A DNA stretch of 64,000 nucleotides, from assembly GCF_022394535.1 (NCBI RefSeq), contig NZ_CP089414.1:1984001-2048000 (forward strand). The letters run 5' to 3'. The stretch is from Dyella terrae. Its GTDB lineage: Bacteria; Pseudomonadota; Gammaproteobacteria; Xanthomonadales; Rhodanobacteraceae. Below are positions 55,076 through 64,000 of the stretch, one piece after another; position 1 is the stretch's first letter, and each line of letters starts with the position of its first letter. The translations under genes were made by a program, and so were the position numbers. The notes below the pieces were generated by a model. It was not told the DNA's origin. It worked only from the letters and a program-made list of their open reading frames with translations, and did no database searches.

Positions 55076-55534
55076 ATGCCCATGCGCGCATCCACTTTCC
55101 GCCGCCTGATGAACCTATGGCCGCCCTTCCTGTTCAACAGCATCCGCGTCCAGCACGTATCGGAAGACTGGTCGGAGCTGCGCGTGGTACTGCGCTTGCG
55201 TCCCTGGAACCGCAACTACGTGCGCACGCAGTTCGGCGGCAACCTGTTCGCCATGACCGATCCTTTCTGGATGCTGCTGGCCATGCATCAGCTAGGCAAT
55301 GACTACTTCGTGTGGGACAAGGCCGGGGCGATCGACTTTGTCGCGCCGGGACGCGAAGACGTCTACGCCCACTTCAAGTTGGAGCCCGCGGTAGTCGACG
55401 AACTGCGCGCGGCGGCGGCAGGCGGTGACAAGGTATTGCGCTGGTTCGATGTGGACGTTGTCACACGTAGCGGTGAAGTGGTGGCTCGCGTGCGCAAGCA
55501 GTTGTACGTCAGGCTCAAGCCGAAGGCGCGCTGA
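55076..55534 (+). CDS. DUF4442 hotdog-fold protein
   Basis: 152 residues. Family start LMNLWPPFLFNSIRVQHVSEDW, then VRTQFGGNLFAMTDPFWMLLAM, the segment that in hotdog thioesterases forms the central helix, and KAGAIDFVAPGREDVYAHFKL. An acyl-CoA thioesterase role is inferred from the fold; the substrate is unknown. ATG 55076 or 55082 could be used. Stands alone, divergent from the S9 peptidase. Confidence 0.85.
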   Translation: MPMRASTFRRLMNLWPPFLFNSIRVQHVSEDWSELRVVLRLRPWNRNYVRTQFGGNLFAMTDPFWMLLAMHQLGNDYFVWDKAGAIDFVAPGREDVYAHFKLEPAVVDELRAAAAGGDKVLRWFDVDVVTRSGEVVARVRKQLYVRLKPKAR

Positions 55535-55552
55535 GGGCCCCATCGCCCGGTT

Positions 55553-56221
55553 TCATTCGCGTTCGAAGCGAGCAATATCCTCGAGCATGCGCTCGGCGCG
55601 CCGCACGCCGGTGCCGGCAAACTGGTCTTCCATCCAGCGCCGCTTACCCAGCCGACGCAGCACCACGTAGACCAGCGCGACAATCGCCAGGGACACGCCA
55701 CCGCTCAATGCCATCCATGGCACCAAGCCGTGCGCGTGATCCCAGTAGTCATGCCCCACGCGATCAAAGTCGTACTGGATCAGGATCAGCATCACCGGAA
55801 TCCAGATGACGCTGCCCAGCACTGCGAACACCGGCGCCTCCACCCGCACGCGCCAGCGCCGCAGCTCCGCCAACCGACGCTGGATGTCGAGCACGGGTGA
55901 GGCATAGTCGATCCCGTTCAGCAGGCCCAGTAGGCGGCCCGCGAAGATCGCTGCAAGCGTGCCAAACACCTGCAGCGCGATGCCGCTGCCGAAAGCCACC
56001 GGCGTGTGCAGATGCGAGCTCCACACGCTCACGCCCCACAACAGCAACGCAATGCCCAGCGCTAGTTGCACCGATTGCCACCAGCGCATCGGACCCAGGC
56101 CCCTGCGCAGGCGGTCCATGCGTTGATCGCGCAGGATCTGCCACTGCAACGCCTGCTGATCCACCACGCGTCGATCCAGCTCACGCCAGGCGGCTTTCAG
56201 TTCTTCCAGTTCCATGCTCAT
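55553..56221 (-). CDS. Membrane protein paired with an ECF sigma factor
   Basis: 222 residues. A charged N-terminal helix (MELEELKAAWRELDRRVVDQQALQWQ) is followed by four membrane segments (about 50-66, 75-95, 128-150, 165-185) and a basic tail. The ATG overlaps the stop of the sigma gene (ATGA). The soluble start followed by membrane helices suggests an anti-sigma partner without a zinc finger, but no known anti-sigma motif was recognised. Confidence 0.75.
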   Translation of the reverse strand: MSMELEELKAAWRELDRRVVDQQALQWQILRDQRMDRLRRGLGPMRWWQSVQLALGIALLLWGVSVWSSHLHTPVAFGSGIALQVFGTLAAIFAGRLLGLLNGIDYASPVLDIQRRLAELRRWRVRVEAPVFAVLGSVIWIPVMLILIQYDFDRVGHDYWDHAHGLVPWMALSGGVSLAIVALVYVVLRRLGKRRWMEDQFAGTGVRRAERMLEDIARFERE

Positions 56222-56736
56222 GTCCTCGCCTTCGGTGCGCTGGCCATATGGCTGCGCAGGGTTTGCTTGATGCGGCCCAGCTTGGTGGCTATGTTGGTTT
56301 CACTGATGCCGAGAATCTCGGCCATCTCGGCGTAGCTGCGGTCTTCCAGGTACAGGAGGATGAGCGCGCGGTTCAGCGCATCCAGCTCGCCGATGACGCG
56401 ATAAAGCAACACCAGGCGCTCGTCTGGCTCCGGTGACGGCTCGCCGCCGATGGTGTCCAGGTGGTGCGACTGCAGCGGCTCAAGCCGCTCGGCACCATCC
56501 ATGCGGCGCAAACTAGAGATCGCCACGTTCAGTGCGATGCGATACAGCCAAGTCGAGAACCGAGCCCGCCCAGGGTCGTAGCTGGCAAACGAACGCCACA
56601 ACTGCACGCAGATCTCCTGCACCAGGTCGTTTCGGTCGTCCGCACTCCTGGCATAGAGGCTGGCAACCTTCAGCACGATGCCGCGGTGCTCCCGCAGCAG
56701 CACCTCAAATGCCTGATGTCGATGATCGCCTGCCAT
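56218..56736 (-). CDS. ECF-family RNA polymerase sigma factor
   Basis: 172 residues. Region 2: VLLREHRGIVLKVASLYARSADDRNDLVQEICVQLWRSF and FSTWLYRIALNVAISSLRR. Region 4: LDALNRALILLYLEDRSYAEMAEILGISETNIATKLGRIKQTLR. No extra C-terminal domain. The membrane protein gene is coupled to it by overlapping stop and start. Divergent from the DUF502 gene. The signal and regulon are unknown. Confidence 0.92.
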   Translation of the reverse strand: MAGDHRHQAFEVLLREHRGIVLKVASLYARSADDRNDLVQEICVQLWRSFASYDPGRARFSTWLYRIALNVAISSLRRMDGAERLEPLQSHHLDTIGGEPSPEPDERLVLLYRVIGELDALNRALILLYLEDRSYAEMAEILGISETNIATKLGRIKQTLRSHMASAPKART

Positions 56737-56859
56737 GCACTCGCCCCCGGATGTCCTTCCATGATTCGCCTGCGCGCAAAATAAATCACACCCGAGGCGA
56801 AACGGGCGGGCGGCGCGGGCTGCCCTACAATGCGGCGTCCCTCACCTGGCCCCTCCCCC

Positions 56860-57534
56860 ATGAAACGCCTGCGCATCAAACGCTATCTGTTCACCGGCCT
56901 GCTCACGTTCATCCCTCTGTGGGTGACGTGGGTGGTGTTCAAGTTTGTGCTGAGCATGCTCGCGGGCATCGGCACGCCACTGGCCTCCGCGCTGTTGGCT
57001 ACCTTATCGTCCGCCTCGCCGTGGGCGGGCATAGCGCTCAACAATGCATGGCTCACCTTTGTGGTGGCGCTACTGCTGACGCTGGGCGTGCTGTATCTGC
57101 TGGGCTGGCTGGCTAACCGTGTGATCGGTCAGCGACTGATCGACGGTTTTGATGCGGTGCTGGCACGCATCCCGCTGGTGCAAACCATCTATGGCGGCAC
57201 CAAGAAACTCATGGCCGTGCTGCAACAGAAGCCGTCCGGCGTGCAGCGCGTGGTGCTGATCGACTTTCCTCGCCGTGGCATGAAGGTGGTGGGCTTTGTC
57301 ACGCGGGTGATGATTGAAGAAGGCACCGGCCGCGAGATGGCCGCCGTCTATATCCCCACCACGCCCAACCCGACCGGCGGCTACCTGGAAGTGGTGGCGG
57401 TGGACGAACTGACGCCCACCGACTGGACCATGGATCAGGCCATGGCTTTCATCATTTCCGGCGGTGCAGTTGCGCCTGATACCTTGCCAGCTTCGCCGGC
57501 CGCCTTGCGCAAGGCCTCTCAGGACGCGGAGTAA
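56860..57534 (+). CDS. DUF502-family membrane protein
   Basis: 224 residues from ATG 56860 (MKRLRIKRYLFTGLLTFIPLWVTW). Two or three membrane segments lie in the first ~85 residues (LLTFIPLWVTWVVF; WLTFVVALLLTLGVLYLLGWLA), then the conserved ARIPLVQTIYGGTKKLM and YIPTTPNPTGGYLEVV that define DUF502. Function not established in bacteria; a plant relative (COV) affects vascular patterning. A Ser/Pro/Ala-rich tail ends the protein. Confidence 0.88.
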   Translation: MKRLRIKRYLFTGLLTFIPLWVTWVVFKFVLSMLAGIGTPLASALLATLSSASPWAGIALNNAWLTFVVALLLTLGVLYLLGWLANRVIGQRLIDGFDAVLARIPLVQTIYGGTKKLMAVLQQKPSGVQRVVLIDFPRRGMKVVGFVTRVMIEEGTGREMAAVYIPTTPNPTGGYLEVVAVDELTPTDWTMDQAMAFIISGGAVAPDTLPASPAALRKASQDAE

Positions 57535-57546
57535 ATCTACGCCGCC

Positions 57547-59157
57547 TCAGGCTACCACTTCGAATGGCCGCATCATCTCGTTCGATGCGTGCTCCAACAG
57601 ATGGCAGTGCCACACATATCGGCCCGTGTAGCCTTCGAAGGTGATGATGTAGCGCGTCACCATGCCGGGATAGACCTGCGCAGTGTCCTTCCAGCCTGCT
57701 TCGTGCGGCGGCGGCGGTTGCGCCGGGCCGGTATAGCGGACGGTCTTCGACTCCAGGTACTGATCCACATCGAACGGGCGCCGATCGAGAATCTGGAAGC
57801 GCACCAGATGCAGATGGATCGGATGCGTGTCCTCGGTGAGGTTGAGGAAGCTCCAGATCTCCGTGCTGTTCAGCCGGGGCTTCTCGCTCACCGGGTCATG
57901 CCAATGCTTGCCGTCCAGCAACATCAACATGGGCTCGGCGACGCAATCGGCATATTCGTCGATGGTCAGCACACGGGTATTCGTCGCGCTCGCTTCCGTC
58001 ATGCGCGGCACGTCGCGCAGCACCGGCGGCAGGTGGCTGTCGTCATCGACCTGCCCCGCCGCCACTTTGAACTGCATCAACGGCAAGGCGTCGGTCATCA
58101 GTTCGATGGCGCTGCCGCCCATGCCGGCGAAATCCATCACCAGATCCGCCCGCTCGCCCGGCGCGAGAAACAGGCTGGTCTGCTGCACCGGTGCGGCAAG
58201 CAAGCCCTGATCGCTACCAATCTGCAAGAACGGTTTCTGTCCGTGCAGGCTCAACCGGAAGAAGCGGCCATTCGCCGCATTGAGCACACGGAAGCGGTAG
58301 CGACGGGCCTGCACGTCAAGGCGCGGCATCAGCGCGCCGTTCACCAGCATCACGTTGCCGAAAACCTCGGGCACCCATGGCGAATCGCTCACGCCGGATA
58401 CCGGGTAGTAGAGCTGCCCGTCCTCGGTCAGCAGACGATCCGTGAGCACCAGCGGCAACTCCTGCTCGCCATGGGGCAGGCCCAGTGACAGCTCATGCGC
58501 GTCGCGCAGCAGATACATGCCGAACAGACCCGCATAGAGGTTCAATCGTTCGATGCCCATGGTGTGGTCGTGGTACCACAGCGTCGCCGCGTCCTGGCGG
58601 TTGGGATAAGTCTGCTTGAGCGATTGCCCTGGCACGAACCAATCGGTGGGATAGCCGTCGTCCGTTGGCGGAACCCGCGCACCGTGGACATGCACCACGC
58701 CACGCACTTCCGGCTTGTCCGGCTCGGCACCGCATACGTGATGGTCGATGGGCAGGAAGTGATGCTGCGGCAGGCTGTTGGTCCACTCCACCTGCACCGC
58801 TTCTCCGCTGCGCGCTTCGATGGTGGGTCCCGGCATGGTGTTGCCGTAGGTCCATAACCGTGTCGGCGGCAAATCGCGATGCAGGCGCTGCGTGCTTTCG
58901 CGCATCGCGATGCGCAGCGGCGTGCCCGCCTTGGGACGAAGCACTTCCGGCACCGGCAAGGGATCGACGAATGGTGTCAGACGCGAGGGGTCAAGCAGCT
59001 TTGGCACGCTGGTCTGGTCGGCCACAGCATGCTTGCAAAGACCGCCTGACTTCGCGGCATGCATGGCCATATGCATGGGCGCACCGAAAGCGCGCAACGC
59101 GCCCGTACCTGCCACAAGCCCCATGCCCTGGAGAAAACGACGACGCGAGGGATGCAA
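57547..59157 (-). CDS. Tat-exported multicopper oxidase (CotA/bilirubin oxidase-like)
   Basis: 536 residues. Twin-arginine signal SRRRFLQGMGLVAG. Three cupredoxin domains with all copper motifs: VVHVHGARV and LWYHDHTMG in the first, THPIHLHLVRF and WHCHLLEHASNEMM in the last. The HCH...E-H-x4-M pattern gives a type 1 centre with an axial Met. The insert with ATLWYHDHTMGI fits the CotA-like branch, which oxidises phenols, bilirubin or manganese. Substrate not evident; no copper-resistance genes are adjacent. Confidence 0.92.
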   Translation of the reverse strand: MHPSRRRFLQGMGLVAGTGALRAFGAPMHMAMHAAKSGGLCKHAVADQTSVPKLLDPSRLTPFVDPLPVPEVLRPKAGTPLRIAMRESTQRLHRDLPPTRLWTYGNTMPGPTIEARSGEAVQVEWTNSLPQHHFLPIDHHVCGAEPDKPEVRGVVHVHGARVPPTDDGYPTDWFVPGQSLKQTYPNRQDAATLWYHDHTMGIERLNLYAGLFGMYLLRDAHELSLGLPHGEQELPLVLTDRLLTEDGQLYYPVSGVSDSPWVPEVFGNVMLVNGALMPRLDVQARRYRFRVLNAANGRFFRLSLHGQKPFLQIGSDQGLLAAPVQQTSLFLAPGERADLVMDFAGMGGSAIELMTDALPLMQFKVAAGQVDDDSHLPPVLRDVPRMTEASATNTRVLTIDEYADCVAEPMLMLLDGKHWHDPVSEKPRLNSTEIWSFLNLTEDTHPIHLHLVRFQILDRRPFDVDQYLESKTVRYTGPAQPPPPHEAGWKDTAQVYPGMVTRYIITFEGYTGRYVWHCHLLEHASNEMMRPFEVVA

Positions 59158-59183
59158 GGTTCACCGCCTCTGTAGAAAAAGGA

Positions 59184-59211
59184 AACGCCCCGGACCGATG
59201 TCCGGGGCGTT
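59184..59211 (-). terminator. Rho-independent terminator after the phosphoesterase gene
   Basis: AACGCCCCGGAC (59184-59195) and GTCCGGGGCGTT (59200-59211) form a perfect 12-base stem with a CGAT loop. On the minus strand it is followed by TCC-TTTTTC. It lies 16 bases beyond the stop at 59228. Confidence 0.88.
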
Positions 59212-59227
59212 GAAACAAGCTATCAGA

Positions 59228-60919
59228 TCAACCGCGCGGCGAATGCGGCTGGCTGGCCCAGGGCCACGGCTTGGGCTGCTTCACCGGCTGGCCGGTCTGT
59301 TCGTCCAGGATCAGCTTGCGGTGTTCCGGGAAGGGCTGGAAGAAGTCGAACATGTGCTCCAGCGAACCGGACACGGCATCGAACGAACCGCCGCCAAGAC
59401 GCTCGCCACGCAGCCAGTTGTCTTCGATGAAGCGAGTCACCGAGGTCTGGTCCGTCAGTGTGTGGTCCACGTGATTGCTGCGTGCCCACGGCGAGATCAC
59501 CAGCAGCGGCAGGCGGGGACCAAAGCCGCAGCGGCCCTGCACGGGCTGGCCGTTGCTGTTGACGCCCGGCAGCGTACCGCGGGCATTGCAGATGCCGGTG
59601 CCATCCAACGCATCGGACGACGTGCTCGAGGCATTCACACGCGGCGCAGCCTGATGGTCGTACCAGCCGTCGGAGTCGTCATAGGCGATCACCACCGCGG
59701 TGTCGCGCCATTCCGGACTCTTCTGCAGGAAGTTGATCACGTGCACGATGAACTGCTGTTCGTCCAGCGGATCGGAATAACCAGCGTGGCCGTCCTGATA
59801 GCCGGGCGCCTTGAGGAAGCTCACCGCCGGGAAGTTGCCTGCTTCCACGGCTGCGTAGAAGTCGTTCGTATCGTACTGGTGGTTCGCCGCATCGCCTTGG
59901 TGGCCGATCATGGCGACCGAGGTCGGGCGCACGTGGGTCGGGTTGGCGGTGGACGGGTAGTACTGGAACGGCTGGTGATGCGGGATGTAATCGGCCTTGT
60001 TGGTTTGCGTCACGGTCGACACCGTGCTGCGCTTGCAGCCGGTGGTGCCGTTGGTGTTCACCGTCGCGAGGTCGAAACCGCCCTCGAAGAAGCCCCACGT
60101 TACGCCGGCGCTATTCAGCAGGTCGCCGACGTTCTTGCCGCCGAGCTGCACTTGACTGCCACTGGGCGAGGAGCACACGTCACCGATCGGATCGGCGTCG
60201 CTGACCAGGGTCTGGCCGCCCTGGCCGTCGTTCACCAGCACTGAGCTGCCATTGAGCGACTGCGTCACGCCGTTGGTCTGGCCGGAAACGAGGTTGATCG
60301 CGCCCGGCGTGGACGGACCGAACGTGCTGCCGTAGCTGTTGTCGTTCAGTGCGAACCACTGCGCGTAGTTCCACATGGCGGTGACGGTGTTGCCGTCGTA
60401 GTAGCCCATCACCTGCCCGTTGCCTTCCTCGTCAGCCGGCGCACCCGGCAGGGTTTCACCCGAGCCGGTGTACTTCGGGAACAGATCCATCGCGCCGCCA
60501 TTGAATGCCTGCTGTTCCGGGCCGTAATCGTGATCCTGGTCGGCCGTGGCGGCTTGCGCGCGCGACAAGCGGAACGGGTTGACCGCACCGGTGCCATTCG
60601 CGCTGTTGTTCTTGTTGGGGTTGTTGGTCAGCAACGCATTGCTCAAGCCATTGACCTTCGGCGTGAACGGACGCGCGTAGAAGGACGGCTCGCCCTGACC
60701 GTTCGCCGCGTTCGGGTACGTAGCGAAGTAATGATCGAAGGAGACGTTCTCCTGGAAGATCACGACCAGATGCTTGATCGGAGTGGACGTATGGACGTCT
60801 CCACCGTGATGCCAGCTCGCATCGGCCAGCGTCTCGGCGTGAACAGGAATCTGGGCAAGGGATACGGCGGAAAGACTGAGAACGCACGCGGCAATGCAGA
60901 CTGCGAGATTGTTTCGCAT
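59228..60919 (-). CDS. Exported phosphoesterase, AcpA/phospholipase C type
   Basis: 563 residues. Signal peptide to about residue 28 (ending VHAE). The phosphoesterase domain begins KHLVVIFQENVSFDHYFATYP, the conserved metal and nucleophile region of phospholipase C/AcpA enzymes, and continues with VVIAYDDSDGWYDHQAAP and RLPLLVISPWARSNHVDHTLTDQTSVTRFIEDNW. These enzymes hydrolyse phospholipids or act as acid phosphatases outside the inner membrane. The exact substrate cannot be read from the sequence. The gene has its own terminator. Confidence 0.9.
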   Translation of the reverse strand: MRNNLAVCIAACVLSLSAVSLAQIPVHAETLADASWHHGGDVHTSTPIKHLVVIFQENVSFDHYFATYPNAANGQGEPSFYARPFTPKVNGLSNALLTNNPNKNNSANGTGAVNPFRLSRAQAATADQDHDYGPEQQAFNGGAMDLFPKYTGSGETLPGAPADEEGNGQVMGYYDGNTVTAMWNYAQWFALNDNSYGSTFGPSTPGAINLVSGQTNGVTQSLNGSSVLVNDGQGGQTLVSDADPIGDVCSSPSGSQVQLGGKNVGDLLNSAGVTWGFFEGGFDLATVNTNGTTGCKRSTVSTVTQTNKADYIPHHQPFQYYPSTANPTHVRPTSVAMIGHQGDAANHQYDTNDFYAAVEAGNFPAVSFLKAPGYQDGHAGYSDPLDEQQFIVHVINFLQKSPEWRDTAVVIAYDDSDGWYDHQAAPRVNASSTSSDALDGTGICNARGTLPGVNSNGQPVQGRCGFGPRLPLLVISPWARSNHVDHTLTDQTSVTRFIEDNWLRGERLGGGSFDAVSGSLEHMFDFFQPFPEHRKLILDEQTGQPVKQPKPWPWASQPHSPRG

Positions 60920-61159
60920 GAAGAGCTCCCTACGGTCGCGGTGGTGCGCTTCCCCTCAAGCGCTGATGCCGCGGACGATAGGCGTGCAAGGTGACAGGCG
61001 AATAACAAAAATCATCGCATTTTCCTGCGATTTTCGCGGTGAGACGCTTACCGCAAAAGCGCCGCAGGCGCTGGCGCGAGCAACACATTGAGCAAGCCCG
61101 CCAACACTATGGCGAGGCAGGCGACACTGCCCTCTCCCGAGCCGATGTCGCAAGCCTTC

Positions 61160-61478
61160 GCTGTGCCTGCGCGACGAACCGATGGTCGCCCTGCTCCCGC
61201 TGATGCATCTACGCGCCGGTGCTAAGCGGTTCCGGCTGGAATGACTGCACGACTCGCCGATGATCCTGCTCGAAGAAGGCTTTGCGCTGATCCGGCTGAT
61301 CCGTGAGGCTTGTGCCCGCCGGGCCGTAGTCCCCAAGGAAACCGTGCGCTGCGCGCAGGTGGATTTCATCCTGGCCCTGGTTGCCGGCGGCGTCGCCCTG
61401 CTCCCGCAACGGGTGGTGGACGAGCGCTCCCTGGCTAGCCTTGCCGCACTGTCGCTGGCCGGCAACGACCCGCGCTGA
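61160..61478 (+). pseudogene. LysR-family regulator remnant
   Basis: The only content of the ~780-base gap between the phosphoesterase and M13 genes. One frame reads LRDEPMVALLPLMHLRAG, an in-frame TGA at 61242-61244, then LLEEGFALIRLIREACARR and VRCAQVDFILALVAGGVALLP. These match the effector-binding domain of LysR regulators (the DEPF-type strand and the IVELVAAGLGVALLP-type segment). The DNA-binding half is missing. A decayed gene is the best reading; it is probably not expressed. Confidence 0.6.
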
Positions 61479-61698
61479 TGGTGCTGGCCTGGCGGGCAGG
61501 GCATCGCCCCATCCCCCGCTACCCGCGCCTGGCTCGCCCTGGTTGCAGGCAAGCCCCCTGACCTTTGACACTGTCTGGACCATGACTTGCGGCCTAGCCT
61601 GAAAAGTCATTCACGCGATGCCGGGTAACGTCAGGGACCTCAGGCCTCGCTACCACCCCTGGCTGCCCCGCAGCCAACGAATCCACAGAGGGAGTTCC

Positions 61699-63825
61699 AT
61701 GACCAAACCGTATATGAAGCCCATCGCGCTCGCCGTGAGCCTCGCCCTGTCGCTTAGCGCCTGCGGCAAGCATGAGGACGCCGAGAAGGCCCCCGCCGCC
61801 AGCAGCACCGCGCCTGCGCCCGCCAGCACCGCTGCCACCGCAGCCGCTGCGCCCAAGAGCGTGTTCGACATCAGCGAACTGGATAGCAATATCCAGGCGT
61901 GCCAGGACTTCAACGGTTTCGTCAACAGCAAGTGGGTCGCCGCCAACCCGATCCCGAACGATCGCACCCGTTGGGGTGCTTTCGACAAGCTGGCCGAGGA
62001 CAGCCTCAACACCCAGCACGACATCGTCGATGCCGCCGCCAAGGACCCCGCCAGCGCCCAGGCCGGCTCGATCCAGCAGAAGATCGGCTACCTATACGCC
62101 TCCGGCATGGACGAGGCCGCCATCGAGAAGGCTGGCTTCGACCCGATCAAGCCCAAGCTTGACGCCATCGCTGCGCTGAAGTCGGGCAAGGATGTCGCCA
62201 GCTACATCACGCAGAACTTCACCACGGGCGACATGCAGGTGTTCCAGTTCGGCTCCGGCGCCGACTTCAAGGACGCCAAGATGCAGATCGGCTTCACCCA
62301 GCAGGCCGGTCTGGGCCTGCCGACCAAGGATTACTACAGCGACGCGAAGTACAAGGACATCCGCGACGCGTACGTGGCCCACATCGTCAAGACGCTCGAG
62401 CTGACCGGCGTGTCCGAAGCCGATGCGAAGAAGCAGGCGGACCAGGTGCTCTCGTTCGAAACCGAGCTGGCCAAGGCCTCGCTGGCGCCGGTGGAACTGC
62501 GCGCCCCGGAAAACCAGTATCACTTCGTCACCATCAAGGAAGCCGACAAGGTCACCCCGCACTTCAGCTGGGAAGATTTCTTCAAGGCGCAGGGCGTGAC
62601 CGTCGACAAGGGCTTCTCGCTGTCGCAGCCGAAGTTCTTCGCCGCGTTTGACAAGCTGCTCACCAGCGCACCGGCGGACCAGTGGCAGGCTTACCTGCGC
62701 TTCCACACCATCGACGATGCCTCGCCGTTGCTCAGCAAGACCTTCCAGGACAACCGCTTCGACTTCTACGGCAAGACCCTCGCCGGCCAGCCGGAGCAGA
62801 AGCCGCGCTGGAAGCGCGTGCTCAGCGGCGTGAACGAGTCGATGGGTGAAGCACTGGGCCAGCTGTACGTGGCCAAGGTGTTCACGCCGGAAGCCAAGGA
62901 ACGTGCGCAGGTGCTGGTGGACAACGTGCGCAACGCGCTGAAGGCACGCATCCAGAACCTCGACTGGATGAGCGACGCCACCAAGGAAAAGGCCATCGCC
63001 AAGTGGAGCACCTTCCTGCCCAAGATCGGCTACCCGGACAAGTGGCGTGACTGGTCGGGCCTGGACGTCAAGTCGGGCGACTACTACGGCAACGTGATGG
63101 CCGCCGCCAAGTTCAACTACCAGTACGACCTGAACAAGATCGGCAAGCCGACCGACCGTAAGGAGTGGGGCATGACCCCGCAGACGGTCAACGCGTACTA
63201 CAACCCGACCGACAACACGATCAACTTCCCGGCCGCGATCCTGCAGCCGCCGTTCTTCTATGCCAACGGCGACGACGCGATCAACTACGGCGGTATCGGC
63301 GCCGTGATCGGCCACGAAGCCAGCCACGGCTTCGACGACGAAGGCAGCCAGTTCGACGGCGAAGGCAACAACGTCAACTGGTGGACGAAGGAAGACCGCG
63401 AGAAGTTCGACCAGCGCACCGATCGCCTGGTGGCGCAGTTCAACGACTACGCGCCGATCAAGGACAAGCCGGATGCGCACGTCAACGGCAAGCTCACCCT
63501 GGGCGAGAATATCGCCGACCTGGGCGGCCTGAACGTGGCGTACGACGCCCTGCAGGATGCACTGAAGAAGAACCCGCAGGAAGCCGGCGAGAAGATCGAC
63601 GGTTACTCCGAAGACCAGCGCTTCTTCCTGAGCTGGGCTCGCGTGTGGCGCGGCAGCGTGCGTGAAAAGCAGGCCCTGCTGTACCTCAACACCGACCCGC
63701 ATGCACCGGCCTCGCTGCGTGCGATTGGCGCTCCGTCCAACATGGAAGCCTTCGCCACGGCGTACCAGTGCAAGCCGGGCGACACCATGGTGCGTTCGGG
63801 CGACAAGCAGGTGAAGATCTGGTAA
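61699..63825 (+). CDS. M13-family zinc metallopeptidase lipoprotein (PepO/neprilysin-like)
   Basis: 708 residues from ATG 61699, with AGAGGGAG upstream. Lipobox LSLSACGK (Cys about residue 24), then an Ala/Pro linker and the peptidase. Zinc site: GHEASHGFDDEGSQFD (HExxH); third ligand Glu in GENIADLGGLNVAYDAL; substrate-binding NAYYNPTDNTINFPAAILQPPFF; C-terminal CKPGDTMVRSGDKQVKIW. Family members degrade peptides outside the cytosol. Fifteen or more M13 copies are common in this order. A strong terminator follows. Confidence 0.94.
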   Translation: MTKPYMKPIALAVSLALSLSACGKHEDAEKAPAASSTAPAPASTAATAAAAPKSVFDISELDSNIQACQDFNGFVNSKWVAANPIPNDRTRWGAFDKLAEDSLNTQHDIVDAAAKDPASAQAGSIQQKIGYLYASGMDEAAIEKAGFDPIKPKLDAIAALKSGKDVASYITQNFTTGDMQVFQFGSGADFKDAKMQIGFTQQAGLGLPTKDYYSDAKYKDIRDAYVAHIVKTLELTGVSEADAKKQADQVLSFETELAKASLAPVELRAPENQYHFVTIKEADKVTPHFSWEDFFKAQGVTVDKGFSLSQPKFFAAFDKLLTSAPADQWQAYLRFHTIDDASPLLSKTFQDNRFDFYGKTLAGQPEQKPRWKRVLSGVNESMGEALGQLYVAKVFTPEAKERAQVLVDNVRNALKARIQNLDWMSDATKEKAIAKWSTFLPKIGYPDKWRDWSGLDVKSGDYYGNVMAAAKFNYQYDLNKIGKPTDRKEWGMTPQTVNAYYNPTDNTINFPAAILQPPFFYANGDDAINYGGIGAVIGHEASHGFDDEGSQFDGEGNNVNWWTKEDREKFDQRTDRLVAQFNDYAPIKDKPDAHVNGKLTLGENIADLGGLNVAYDALQDALKKNPQEAGEKIDGYSEDQRFFLSWARVWRGSVREKQALLYLNTDPHAPASLRAIGAPSNMEAFATAYQCKPGDTMVRSGDKQVKIW

Positions 63826-63857
63826 TACGTCGCTGACGTTTAGACGTCCGTAACGAC

Positions 63858-63892
63858 AAAGGGCGCTGCATCATGCAGCGCCCTTTTCTTTT
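63858..63892 (+). terminator. Rho-independent terminator after the M13 peptidase gene
   Basis: AAAGGGCGCTGCA (63858-63870) pairs with TGCAGCGCCCTTT (63873-63885) around a short loop, then TCTTTT. Confidence 0.92.
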
Positions 63893-63904
63893 GCGAGAGT
63901 GTGA

Positions 63905-64000
63905 CTATTTGCGTCGTGCGCGGCGCGCTTCGTACGCCTTCAGATGCGCATACGCGGTGCGCAACATCGGCAGCTCGGCTGCCGTCGCTTTCGACCGCGT
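63905..64000 (-). CDS. C-terminal end of an unidentified protein (5' end outside window)
   Basis: On the minus strand one frame is open from the window edge to a TAG at 63905-63907 and encodes 31 residues, with KAYEARRARRK at the end. The shared terminator just beyond (A run on its left side) supports a gene ending here. The family cannot be told from this fragment. Confidence 0.5.
   Translation of the reverse strand, partial: TRSKATAAELPMLRTAYAHLKAYEARRARRK

Noticed and set aside
62092..63702. 536-codon minus-strand frame opposite the M13 peptidase gene
   Set aside because: A shadow of a gene with complete zinc-site motifs; the composition is typical of antisense high-GC frames.

Overview
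The window is high-GC chromosomal DNA from a gammaproteobacterium of the order Xanthomonadales, most likely family Rhodanobacteraceae (Dyella, Rhodanobacter or Luteibacter type). The basis is the protein family content (xanthomonad-style Ohr/OhrR, Ax21-like barrel, split PqiA pair, RsfS, RlmH and Maf sets) and two copies of a GC-rich intergenic composite repeat. No tRNA, rRNA, CRISPR array, prophage or intact insertion sequence was seen.

Region 1 (1-12.4 kb): the end of asnS, a MalM-like lipoprotein, a four-gene run (atypical SDR, ALDH8A1-type semialdehyde dehydrogenase, beta-carbonic anhydrase, RidA-type deaminase) that looks like the lower part of an aminomuconate route, then hutG, glutathione reductase, a frameshifted DadA-like oxidoreductase, an EreA/ChaN-like exported protein, an NlpC/P60 lipoprotein, and ohrR-ohr with a clear operator. 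ohrR carries a +1 frameshift.

Region 2 (12.4-24 kb): two inverted copies of a ~1 kb repeat bracket slyD, an MFS carrier, a methyltransferase, rhlE, a pilin-like protein without a prepilin cleavage site, a RimJ-like acetyltransferase with S-formylglutathione hydrolase, an SDR and deaD.

Region 3 (24-35.8 kb): a DODA-type dioxygenase; an ECF sigma factor with a frameshifted zinc-finger anti-sigma, divergent from a Tat-exported metallophosphoesterase and a cupredoxin; metalloprotease, MAPEG, TerC/CorC and CPBP membrane proteins; then maf, a succinyl-CoA:acetate CoA-transferase, a GNAT enzyme, rlmH and rsfS.

Region 4 (35.9-43.1 kb): an accessory block lying between rsfS and nadD. It holds a repeat-containing secreted protein, a SigF-NrsF sigma/anti-sigma pair, two outer-membrane barrels, and a DipZ-MsrB periplasmic repair pair. 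Both sigF and dipZ-msrB are preceded by the SigF-type promoter GTAAC[C/T]-N16-CGAA, which joins them in one predicted regulon.

Region 5 (43.1-64 kb): nadD-holA-lptE-leuS, the pqiAABC transport operon, cnoX, an S9 peptidase, a DUF4442 protein, a third ECF sigma factor with a membrane partner, DUF502, a Tat multicopper oxidase, an AcpA/phospholipase C-type phosphoesterase, a LysR remnant and an M13 metallopeptidase lipoprotein. The main themes are redox and envelope stress control (three ECF systems, Ohr, MsrB, DipZ, CnoX, glutathione reductase) set among conserved housekeeping genes.
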